Shown piece by piece: positions 6,786 to 13,217 of a stretch of 13,605 nt of DNA. Made by a program: the position numbers and the translations under genes. The notes below the pieces were generated by a model that saw nothing but the letters and a program-made list of their open reading frames with translations, ran no database searches and was not told the DNA's origin. Source of the stretch: Verrucomicrobiota bacterium. GTDB taxonomy: Bacteria; Verrucomicrobiota; Verrucomicrobiia; Limisphaerales; UBA1096. How positions within the stretch are numbered: position 1 is the first letter of the stretch; each line of letters starts with the position of its first letter. The stretch is from positions 1-13,605 of the forward strand of contig QOAX01000282.1 in the NCBI GenBank assembly GCA_003972865.1. The letters are read 5' to 3'.

Positions 6786-8228
6786 ATGAGTGTGAGCGCT
6801 TGGCCAAACCGCAGGGAGTTCCTCTCCCGTGCATGGAACGGCATTGGGGCGCTTGGCTTGGGCGGCGTGTTGGTGGACGACCTCCGCGCCGGCGTTGGCC
6901 AGGCGAATCCGTTTGCCGCGCGGCAGACGCATCTCGCGCGCAAGGCGAAGAACTGCATCTTCCTGTTCATGCAGGGCGGCGTAAGCCAGATGGACTCGTT
7001 CGAGTACAAGCCCAGACTGCGCGAGTTGCACGGCAAGCCGCTTTCCCGCATCCCCGAGATCTCCGGCGAACTGCAGGGGCGCCTCTCGTTCCCGCACGTC
7101 ACCATCGGCAGCCCGTTTGAGTTCGCGCAGCACGGCCAGAGCGGCCGCTGGATGTCCGACCGCTTTCCGCACCTGGCCGGGCACGCCGACGAACTGGCGT
7201 TCATCCACGGCATCAAGACCGACAACCAGAACCACGGGCCATCGACGCTGCATGTGAACACCGGCAGCCAGTTCCCCGGCAGCCCGTCGGTCGGCTCGTG
7301 GGTGAGCTACGGCCTGGGCAGCGGCAACCAAAACATGCCCGGATACGTGGTGATACAGGACCCGCGCGGCGCACCGGTCAACGGGGCGGCCATCTGGAGC
7401 AACGGCTATCTGCCGGCGGCGTACCAGGGAACACTTTTGCGGCCAAGCGGCACGCCGATTCTGAACCTCGATTCGCCCAAGGGCATCGGCCGCATCCGGC
7501 AGCGCCGCGAGATGGACGCGCTGCAGTGGCTCAACCGCCGCCACTTGGCCAAGCGCGGCGGCGACAGCGAACTCGAGGCGCGCATCAGCGCGTACGAGCT
7601 GGCGTTTCGCATGCAGACCGAGGCGCCGGATCTGATGGACATCAGCAGCGAGCCGCGGCACATCCGCGACCTGTACGGCTTGGACAACGGCACCACCGCC
7701 GGCTTCGGCCGCCAATGCCTGCTGGCGCGGCGCATGGTCGAGAGCGGCGTGCGCCACACGCTGCTCGTGCATGGCGTGCAGATCACTTCCTCGAGTTGGG
7801 ATGATCACGGCGACGTGAAGGGTGGCATGATCCGTCATTGCTCCGAGGTCGATCGTCCCGTCGCCGGCCTGCTGGCCGACCTCAAGCAGCGCGGCCTGCT
7901 CGACGAGACGTTGGTCGTATGGGCCTCAGAGATGGGTCGCACACCGTTCAGGAACGGCGGCATGTCAGGGAACCCCGGCCGCGAGCACAACTCGTGGGCG
8001 CTGACCATGTGGATGGCCGGCGGCGATGTGAAAGGCGGCACCACCGCCGGCGCAACCGACGAGTTCAGCCTGCGCGGCATCGGTGACACCATCCATGTTC
8101 GCGACGTGCACGCGACCATCCTCGACCTCATGGGACTCGACCAGGAGGCGGTCAACTACCAGCACGCCGGCCGCATCCGCAAGCTGACCGACATCGGCGG
8201 CCGCGTGCTCAAGGAGATCGTCGCCTGA
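6786..8228 (+). CDS. DUF1501 protein with twin-arginine signal
   Basis: A 480-residue member of the DUF1501 family, an alkaline-phosphatase/sulfatase-like fold typical of Planctomycetes and Verrucomicrobia and nearly always linked to DUF1549/DUF1553 genes; activity not established. The N-terminus NRREFLSRA followed by the hydrophobic stretch GIGALGLGGVL (residues ~8-30) is a Tat signal, implying export in folded form. Family blocks: IFLFMQGGVSQMDSFEYKP (~58-77), a HGIKTDNQNHGPSTLHVNTGS segment (~139-159), WDDHGDVKGGM (~338-348), WASEMGRTPF (~379-388), GREHN (~398-402) and a C-terminal DVHATILDLMGLD. The ATG at 6786 directly precedes the Tat signal. It carries a copy of the GCTTGGCCARGCGG element both before and after the Tat helix. 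Separated from its presumed DUF1553 partner by ferredoxin, sulfatase and small membrane-protein genes. Confidence 0.92.
   Translation: MSVSAWPNRREFLSRAWNGIGALGLGGVLVDDLRAGVGQANPFAARQTHLARKAKNCIFLFMQGGVSQMDSFEYKPRLRELHGKPLSRIPEISGELQGRLSFPHVTIGSPFEFAQHGQSGRWMSDRFPHLAGHADELAFIHGIKTDNQNHGPSTLHVNTGSQFPGSPSVGSWVSYGLGSGNQNMPGYVVIQDPRGAPVNGAAIWSNGYLPAAYQGTLLRPSGTPILNLDSPKGIGRIRQRREMDALQWLNRRHLAKRGGDSELEARISAYELAFRMQTEAPDLMDISSEPRHIRDLYGLDNGTTAGFGRQCLLARRMVESGVRHTLLVHGVQITSSSWDDHGDVKGGMIRHCSEVDRPVAGLLADLKQRGLLDETLVVWASEMGRTPFRNGGMSGNPGREHNSWALTMWMAGGDVKGGTTAGATDEFSLRGIGDTIHVRDVHATILDLMGLDQEAVNYQHAGRIRKLTDIGGRVLKEIVA
6798..6811 (+). repeat. GCTTGGCCARGCGG element, variant in the third frame
   Basis: GCTTGGCCAAACCG; encodes AWPNR just before the twin arginines of DUF1501. 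Unlike the other copies it uses the GCT-TGG-CCA frame. Confidence 0.5.
6893..6906 (+). repeat. GCTTGGCCARGCGG element, exact core
   Basis: CGTTGGCCAGGCGA, encodes VGQAN right after the Tat helix of DUF1501. Confidence 0.65.
7543..7556 (+). repeat. GCTTGGCCARGCGG element, exact core
   Basis: ACTTGGCCAAGCGC, encodes LAKRGG in the middle of DUF1501; a different frame from the LGQA copies. Confidence 0.65.
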
Positions 8229-8269
8229 AGCGACGCGGCTGTCCGGGGCAGAGCGGCCTCAGCCATTCT

Positions 8270-8327
8270 TTCGAATAAAAAATAATTTACAATATAATAA
8301 ATAAACAATATAATTCATCGCATGAAT
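8270..8327. repeat. AT-rich island with direct and inverted repeats
   Basis: About 45 bases of nearly pure A/T in an otherwise GC-rich window. ACAATATAAT occurs twice (8289-8298 and 8305-8314, 16-base period), and the perfect inverted repeat ATTCAT-CGC-ATGAAT follows at 8313-8327. It lies 40 bp after the DUF1501 stop and before the MOSC remnant. It could be a promoter or protein-binding site, or simply non-coding drift. Confidence 0.5.
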
Positions 8328-8390
8328 CCGACGGTAGGGTTGATTCGTAGGTTACTGATCATAAATATTTTGGCCATTCTCATCGTGGGG

Positions 8391-8561
8391 ATGGTCTTTC
8401 AGGGTACCGAGGAATGTGTTCCCTGCTACTGACTGAATGATGCGGTGGCACCTGGCGTGGAGGATTTCCTGAAGGGCCGAGGCGGACTGCGGGCCAAGGT
8501 CATCGAGGGCGGCACACTGGAGGTCGGGCAGGGGATGATCGAGGTACTCCATTCAGAATAG
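8391..8561 (+). pseudogene. Decayed C-terminus of a MOSC-domain protein
   Basis: Reading the plus strand in this frame gives VFQGTEECVPCY, then TGA (8430-8432), then LNDAVAPGVEDFLKGRGG and LRAKVIEGGTLEVGQ, ending at TAG (8559-8561). This matches the C-terminal part of MOSC (molybdenum-cofactor-sulfurase C-terminal) proteins, including the conserved cysteine near the PCY segment and the GGLRAxVxEGGxLxVG ending. The TGA falls where relatives commonly have tryptophan, so a single TGG to TGA change would account for it. No start or N-terminal half is present; upstream is the AT-rich island. MOSC proteins bind sulfur or Mo-cofactor substrates; this remnant is not expected to work. There is no sign of a selenocysteine element or general recoding. 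Confidence 0.65.
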
Positions 8562-8565
8562 CCTG

Positions 8566-8592
8566 TTGCCTTCCTCCCGCGTGGGCTAGGGT
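8566..8592 (+). promoter_or_regulatory. Candidate promoter of the 724-aa gene
   Basis: TTGCCT (8566-8571) and TAGGGT (8587-8592) are spaced by 15 bases. The -10 ends only six bases before the ATG at 8599, so a transcript from here would have almost no leader. No Shine-Dalgarno sequence is seen, which is consistent with that. Confidence 0.25.
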
Positions 8593-8598
8593 GCACCG

Positions 8599-10773
8599 AT
8601 GCAAAGGTTTACGCCAGTGGTATTGGCGGGGTTGGTCGTCGCGTGTGGCACGAAGCCGGCGGGAGCGGCACCCCTTGGCACCCCGGGCTTGGCAGCGCGG
8701 TATTCTTATGCCGGCGATGGCCAACTCCCCGGATCCGTGGTGAAAGCCTTCACGATTGCGCTTGGCCAAGCGGAAGAGGATGGGGACACGACGCGTCAAT
8801 GGCTGCGGTTGAGCGCAGAGAAGGTCAATGGCGAATCGTTCCGGGTGTGGGCGCTTGGCTCCACCTACCCGGCGAGAACCGAAACGGCGGCACGCAAAAC
8901 CGTGTCACGTTATCTGCTTCAAGTGGGGTCGGGCCAACCGCTCGAATACCGCAATCGATTCACCGGCGCGGCAGTGCTTCCAAAACTGGGTGCGTGGGAG
9001 CACCTGTTTCCAAGGCAGACGACGGATGCGGCGGAGGGCATGTTCCACGCCCAAACCCAGTATCTTGGTCATCGTTACCGGCGTCTGGCGGCGGCGGAGG
9101 AGGGAAACGTTTTTTCGCCCCCGGAGGCGAAGGTGATCGAGTTGTTGCCGGACCTGCTCATTGGTGTTCCCCACGCGACCAAGCAGAAGGACCAGACACG
9201 GCTCTTTGATGAGTCAGACTACGAGTTGATTCCACTAACCCAGGCGGACTACGAACTGATGCTCGAGTCCGGGATGACATGCCTGTACGTCAGGCCGGAG
9301 ATGGCGGACTGGGCAAAGACCCGGGATGTGTTTTATTGGGGGCCCGGTGGCGGGGACTTAAGTTATCCGGAATGTCTTTACCGCAGCAACTACCTTGGGC
9401 CGGCTTTGTTTCTCGACGAACCGGCGGTGGTCACCCGCGACCACCGGATACGCCCCCGCCTGCGAACGGACCCGGCTTATCGAAAGGCGATCACGCCGCA
9501 GCTTGCGCTGGACGAACTCCGGGAGCATTTCCACAAGAAAAAAACCGCGGGCACGCCCACGGTATTGCTGCGGGACTTGGCCAAGCGGCCGGACGTGGAC
9601 ACGGGCGGGATGCATTTTCTGCAGCGCAACATTTACAGTTGGGAAACCATGGTCAGCACGGCCGGTTATCAATTGTCCGAGGGCGGTGCCGCCCCGCCCG
9701 CCTCGATGGTCTGGGAACCGCCCGGGCGCGTGGGAACCCGCCGAACCCTGCCCGAGATGAACATGACCTACGGCTGCCAGATTCCCGTGGACAGTCCAAA
9801 AAACTTCGCCTCCATCATTTACGGTTTCCTCCGGGGCGCCGCCCGGGCCACAAGCCGGGACTGGGGGATGAGCATCTACGGAGCGGTGGACCGGACGGAC
9901 GCCTTCTGGTTTCAGACACATGCACACGACCTTGGGGCACGACTTTTCTTTTTCTGGGACAGTCATAAGCTGGCCTGTGTGCCCTTCAACGAATGCCTTG
10001 CTTTGGCGCGCAACCTTCGGGCGCATGCAGAGAGCCATCCGCGCCGTGACTTGGTCCGCCTCAAGCGTGCAGCCGAGGTGCTCATCCTGCTGCCTCCCGG
10101 CTACAACCTTGGCCATGTGCACATGGGCAAGGGCAGCTTATGGGGAGTGGGCGAACTGAACCTTGAGCGGCGCAACCGGGAAGGGGTCAAGTACCGGATC
10201 GTGATGGGGAATTTCTTCACAGAGATCGAGCGCTGTCTCCGGCTGGGAGTGGCTTTCGACCTTTTGTGGGATCTGGACAACCTTCAACCTTCCGGTTACC
10301 GCGAAGTGGTTCGCATCCGGGAGGATGGCCGGGTGGAAGTACGGGCCGGGGAACAAAAAGTGGTCCTCGACAAGGCACGGATGCCGGCCCGGCCCGGTGG
10401 CACGCCGCCAAGGCTGGCCATGTCCGTGTCCCCGGCAAATACCCCGGCACCTCTGACAATGACGGCGAGCGCCACGATTACCGAGGGCGACGCGGCGATT
10501 TATTACACCTTGGGCGCCAATCCGAAGGGGGTGTATCGGAACGTGATGGCGGCCTGGGAACTCTACGGGCCGGAGAATGAGGATTACCGGTTCCTGCGCT
10601 GGGAAAGCGAGGCCGCGCGCATTCACCGTGGGGCCGGCACCACCACGGTGGAAATTGGCTTCAAGGTGGAAACCCCCGGTCGCTACCGGTTGCGGACAGC
10701 CACGGTGGACTTGGCGGGTCGGACAGCAGAGGCTTGGAAGGGTTTTACCGTCGAACCCGTGCAGACTCCATGA
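8599..10773 (+). CDS. Large exported protein of unknown function, possible lipoprotein
   Basis: A 724-residue protein that I do not recognise by family. The N-terminus MQRFTPVVLAGLVVAC-G has a short hydrophobic core and a weak lipobox (VVA-C16), so it may be lipid-anchored; otherwise a Sec signal would end near AGA at residue 23. The central region (~300-560) is rich in aromatic and acidic residues: FLQRNIYSWETMVST, DWGMSIYGAVDRTDAFWFQT and LGARLFFFWDS. This is compatible with a TIM-barrel glycoside-hydrolase-like fold, but no catalytic motif can be assigned. The last ~100 residues (from ~617) look like a beta-sandwich domain ending VDLAGRTAEAWKGFTVEP. Two GCTTGGCCARGCGG elements lie within it. 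The VOC gene starts 25 bp downstream, so the two may be co-transcribed. Secretion and context suggest glycan-related work, which is inference only. Confidence 0.75.
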   Translation: MQRFTPVVLAGLVVACGTKPAGAAPLGTPGLAARYSYAGDGQLPGSVVKAFTIALGQAEEDGDTTRQWLRLSAEKVNGESFRVWALGSTYPARTETAARKTVSRYLLQVGSGQPLEYRNRFTGAAVLPKLGAWEHLFPRQTTDAAEGMFHAQTQYLGHRYRRLAAAEEGNVFSPPEAKVIELLPDLLIGVPHATKQKDQTRLFDESDYELIPLTQADYELMLESGMTCLYVRPEMADWAKTRDVFYWGPGGGDLSYPECLYRSNYLGPALFLDEPAVVTRDHRIRPRLRTDPAYRKAITPQLALDELREHFHKKKTAGTPTVLLRDLAKRPDVDTGGMHFLQRNIYSWETMVSTAGYQLSEGGAAPPASMVWEPPGRVGTRRTLPEMNMTYGCQIPVDSPKNFASIIYGFLRGAARATSRDWGMSIYGAVDRTDAFWFQTHAHDLGARLFFFWDSHKLACVPFNECLALARNLRAHAESHPRRDLVRLKRAAEVLILLPPGYNLGHVHMGKGSLWGVGELNLERRNREGVKYRIVMGNFFTEIERCLRLGVAFDLLWDLDNLQPSGYREVVRIREDGRVEVRAGEQKVVLDKARMPARPGGTPPRLAMSVSPANTPAPLTMTASATITEGDAAIYYTLGANPKGVYRNVMAAWELYGPENEDYRFLRWESEAARIHRGAGTTTVEIGFKVETPGRYRLRTATVDLAGRTAEAWKGFTVEPVQTP
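8760..8773 (+). repeat. GCTTGGCCARGCGG element, exact core
   Basis: GCTTGGCCAAGCGG, followed by AA; contains the perfect 12-base palindrome GCTTGGCCAAGC and encodes LGQAEE. Best single match in the window. Confidence 0.8.
9575..9588 (+). repeat. GCTTGGCCARGCGG element, exact core
   Basis: ACTTGGCCAAGCGG followed by CCGG; encodes LAKRPD in the 724-aa protein. Confidence 0.7.
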
Positions 10774-10798
10774 CTCCGCCGTGTTTCGTTCCTGAGGT

Positions 10799-11206
10799 AT
10801 GATCAAGCTCGACCATGTTGCCGTTGGGGTGTCGAACCTTGACGCTGCCATCGACTTTTATGAGCAGAAAATCGGGCTGAAATTTCTGTTCAAAAAAGTG
10901 GACGAGGCCCACGGTGAAGCCTTCGCCTATCTCGAGATGAAGGGGGCGCGCCTCGAGTTGCTCCAGCCATTGCGCTTGGCTAAGCGGCCCGCCGCCGATA
11001 AGCAATCGTTTTGCCCGCACCTGGCTTTTGCGTCGGATGACATTCAGGACACGCAGCAGCGCTTGCAGGAAAAACAAGTAACCCTCCTGAAGGGGCCGAT
11101 GGAGATCCCGGGCATGGTTCGCTGGCTGTACGCCGCTGACCCGGACGGCAATGTGCTGGAGTTTGTGCAGTGGCTGCAACCGGAGAAACCGGTCAATCAG
11201 ACTTGA
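10799..11206 (+). CDS. VOC-superfamily protein, methylmalonyl-CoA epimerase-like
   Basis: A 135-residue cytoplasmic metalloprotein of the glyoxalase/VOC fold. The two beta-alpha-beta-beta-beta halves are visible, with the four expected metal ligands: H6 (IKLDHVAV), E53 (RLELLQP), H74 (CPHLAFAS) and E121 (NVLEFVQ). Length and opening sequence resemble methylmalonyl-CoA epimerase, which interconverts the 2R and 2S epimers in propionate metabolism, but lactoylglutathione lyase-like enzymes cannot be excluded and no mutase gene is nearby. The ATG at 10799 is required to keep H6; GAGG at 10794-10797 is unusually close to it. The loop between E53 and H74 contains LAKRPAADK, encoded by a GCTTGGCCARGCGG-type element. 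The gene ends in a 14-bp tail-to-tail overlap with the sialidase-like gene. Confidence 0.85.
   Translation: MIKLDHVAVGVSNLDAAIDFYEQKIGLKFLFKKVDEAHGEAFAYLEMKGARLELLQPLRLAKRPAADKQSFCPHLAFASDDIQDTQQRLQEKQVTLLKGPMEIPGMVRWLYAADPDGNVLEFVQWLQPEKPVNQT
10974..10987 (+). repeat. GCTTGGCCARGCGG element, one-base variant
   Basis: GCTTGGCTAAGCGG followed by CCC; encodes LAKRP in the loop between two metal-ligand strands of the VOC protein. Confidence 0.65.
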
Positions 11207-12380
11207 GTTGATTTAGCTGCAGGATGCCGTGGCGGATCCGCCCCCCGCGCGGGCCTTTGCAGGTGTAGGTGATGTGAACCGCGCCATCCGCAGACTGGAT
11301 GACGGATGGGTAGCTGAATGAGGTGGCGCCGTCGTCCCGCGGCTCGAGCCGGCGCTTCAGCGGCCAGGTTTTGCCCTCGTCCGTGGAAAGGGCAACGGTG
11401 AGGTTATCGCGTGACCTGGTGGAGTCGTTGTAAACGATCAACCAGCGTCCGTCGCGCAGCACAGTCACCTCAAGGCTCGAGCCGGGGTTGGGGAGGGTGG
11501 TGTCCAGCGCCGCGCTCCATGTCTCGCCGTTGTCGCGGGAGAGGCTGGCCATCACCCGGAACGGCGGTGGGCCGGAGTCGCGGCAGAACGCGACGATCGT
11601 CCCGTCGCGCCGCCTGGCTAGGCTGGGCTGGATGGGGCCAAGGCCGATGATCGGCCGGCTGGCCCGCCACGTGTCGCCGATGTCGTCGGAGATGGCCACG
11701 AGCGAGGCGTTGAATCCATCCGAGTAAAGCGGGAGCAAGATTCGACCGCCTGGCAGGGTCAGCGGGTGGGTGCGGGGCATCCATCCGGTCTGGCGCTTGA
11801 ACGGGTCGCGGGCGGCTTTCAGCAGCAGGTCCTCATAAGGCCGGGCGTATTCGGCCCACATTTCCGTGTTGAGTTTGATCTCGCCGAAGCGCTGTTCCAT
11901 CGTCTGGGCGAACCCAGGTCCCGGCTTGAGTTGCACGACATCCTGCCACGACCACCTGGGCGGCCCCTGACCCTGGTAATCCTCCGCACGCTTGACTTTC
12001 AGCAGACTGCATTCCCAGCGATGCGCCAGCACCGAGACCCAGAACAACCGGAGGCGTCCCTTGGGATCGATGTGCAGGATGGGGTTGCAGTCGGGGAAGC
12101 CCGGCGTGTCGGCCATCTCGAAAACCGGGCTCCAGCGCTTGGCCCCTTTTTTCAGGCGGGCGCCCTGCACGAGCACGTCATCCGCCGTGCGCTCGCCGGA
12201 GCCGTGATACCAGCAGGCCAACAGGTCGCCGTTGGGGCACTGCACGATACTGCTGGAGTGGGTGTGCTTTTTGCCGGGCGGAAAAATGTCGGTGGCGGAG
12301 AAGAGGGGCGCGGCCTTGGCCAAGGGGAGAACACTCAACGAAGCCAACAACGCAAACAAACCAAGCCGGGACAAATTCAT
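11193..12380 (-). CDS. Exported BNR-repeat sialidase-like glycosidase
   Basis: A 395-residue six-bladed beta-propeller of the sialidase/neuraminidase superfamily (BNR_2 type). Residues 1-24 are a signal peptide with the cut predicted after AKA. Asp-box motifs S-x-D-x-G-x-T-W are clear in SDDIGDTW (~231-238), SRDNGETW (~284-291) and STDEGKTW (~331-338). HTHSSSIVQCPNGDLLACW (~39-57) and GWMPRTHPLTLPGGRILLPLYSD (~199-221) are typical blade segments of this subgroup. Members range from true exo-sialidases to enzymes on other sugars, so the substrate is open; catalytic residues cannot be assigned with certainty by eye. The start is 7 bp after the stop of the prepilin-like gene on the same strand, so translation is probably coupled or operonic, although no ribosome site is evident. 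It converges with and overlaps the VOC gene by 14 bp. Confidence 0.88.
   Translation of the reverse strand: MNLSRLGLFALLASLSVLPLAKAAPLFSATDIFPPGKKHTHSSSIVQCPNGDLLACWYHGSGERTADDVLVQGARLKKGAKRWSPVFEMADTPGFPDCNPILHIDPKGRLRLFWVSVLAHRWECSLLKVKRAEDYQGQGPPRWSWQDVVQLKPGPGFAQTMEQRFGEIKLNTEMWAEYARPYEDLLLKAARDPFKRQTGWMPRTHPLTLPGGRILLPLYSDGFNASLVAISDDIGDTWRASRPIIGLGPIQPSLARRRDGTIVAFCRDSGPPPFRVMASLSRDNGETWSAALDTTLPNPGSSLEVTVLRDGRWLIVYNDSTRSRDNLTVALSTDEGKTWPLKRRLEPRDDGATSFSYPSVIQSADGAVHITYTCKGPRGGRIRHGILQLNQLKSD
11610..11623 (-). repeat. GCTTGGCCARGCGG element, variant
   Basis: Reads GCCTAGCCAGGCGG on the minus strand and encodes LARRRDG in the sialidase-like protein; two to three mismatches from the consensus. 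Confidence 0.4.
12312..12325 (-). repeat. GCTTGGCCARGCGG element, variant
   Basis: Contains the palindrome CCTTGGCCAAGG; encodes PLAKAA exactly at the signal-peptide cleavage region of the sialidase-like protein. Confidence 0.45.
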
Positions 12381-12387
12381 GGGGGGA

Positions 12388-13191
12388 TCAGGGGATGGGG
12401 GTGGGCTGGTTGGTCAGGTGGCGCTGGATGCGGCGCAGGTCGGGGATGGCATCGTCGCGGGGCTTGCCGCGCAGGAAGGGGTGGGTGGATTGCCAGCCCC
12501 AGCGCTCGGCGTGGCCGTCGGCAAAACTCATGACGGCGCCGTTGCCAAACTCGCCCATCGGCTGCCGATCCGGCTCGGGCGGCAGCCAGCCGTGGCGCTT
12601 GGCCGGGCCGTCGCCCCACTTGATTTGCGGGTAGTAACGCAGGCCAATGTTGCCGTCGTTGATGCTGAAGGCGTCCTCGTCCATAAACACAATCGAGCCG
12701 GACGGCCCGGGGTTGCGGATGTCCGAGAACTTCTGGCCGTGTTTGCCCATCTTGTCAACGATGGAACAGGAGCGTGTCCGGGGATACTCGCGTCCCTGGT
12801 ACACGACCTTGCCTCGGTCGGCCGGGCAGCGGTAGATGGCGGTGGAGTCGTTGTACTTGAACAGGATGCCGTTTTGGATGTTGAGGGTGGTGATGTCGCG
12901 CCTGGCATTGCCGAGAATCCAGGAACCCCTGAGGCTGATCCACGCGCCGCCGCCGCCCGAATTGTGGTTGGGAGGGACGACGTTGTCGTTGTCGTCGGTG
13001 TACATTTGCCAGCACAGCTGCAACTGCTTGAAGTTGCTGATGCAGGTGATGTCGTACGCCTTGGCCTTCGCCTTGGAGAGGGCCGGGAGCAGCAGTGCGG
13101 CCAGGATGGCGATGATGGCGATCACCACCAGCAGCTCGATCAGGGTGAAGCCGGCACCGTGTCGTGGGTGTTTTCCGATATTCTTGCGCAT
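12388..13191 (-). CDS. Prepilin-like secreted protein with FADGH C-terminal motif
   Basis: A 267-residue type II secretion/type IV pilin-like protein. The leader MRKNIGKHPRHGAG ends at G14, followed by FTLIELLVVIAIIAILAALLLP, with the +5 glutamate needed for prepilin peptidase (PilD) cleavage and methylation. After the N-terminal helix come KAKAYDITCISNFKQLQLCW and a large C-terminal domain with the H-x9-DG-like ending MSFADGHAERWGW (~229-241), the pattern seen in the DUF1559-like proteins so numerous in PVC bacteria. The frame is open upstream to 13263, but that extension would run through the terminator hairpin at 13222-13245, so the ATG at 13191 is preferred. First gene of a probable two-gene unit with the sialidase-like gene. 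Role (surface fibre, secretion pseudopilus or glycan binding) unknown. Confidence 0.88.
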   Translation of the reverse strand: MRKNIGKHPRHGAGFTLIELLVVIAIIAILAALLLPALSKAKAKAYDITCISNFKQLQLCWQMYTDDNDNVVPPNHNSGGGGAWISLRGSWILGNARRDITTLNIQNGILFKYNDSTAIYRCPADRGKVVYQGREYPRTRSCSIVDKMGKHGQKFSDIRNPGPSGSIVFMDEDAFSINDGNIGLRYYPQIKWGDGPAKRHGWLPPEPDRQPMGEFGNGAVMSFADGHAERWGWQSTHPFLRGKPRDDAIPDLRRIQRHLTNQPTPIP

Positions 13192-13217
13192 GATCACGAA
13201 TGGCCCGAATAGATGGG

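Noticed and set aside
6627..7838. A 403-codon minus-strand open frame.
   Set aside because: Antisense shadow of the DUF1501 gene, whose plus-strand frame has clear family motifs.
8430..8432. TGA in the MOSC relic read as selenocysteine or as tryptophan by recoding.
   Set aside because: MOSC relatives commonly have tryptophan there, no start or N-terminus remains, and the other genes end in or use TGA as a normal stop (for example the fdxA and DUF1501 stops).
13050..13085. GCCTTGGCCTTCGCCTTGG as a further copy of the dispersed element.
   Set aside because: It encodes the KAKAKA stretch normal after prepilin helices and lacks the second half of the motif.
12232..13212. A 326-codon plus-strand open frame.
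   Set aside because: Antisense to the prepilin-like gene with its intact FTLIE signal.
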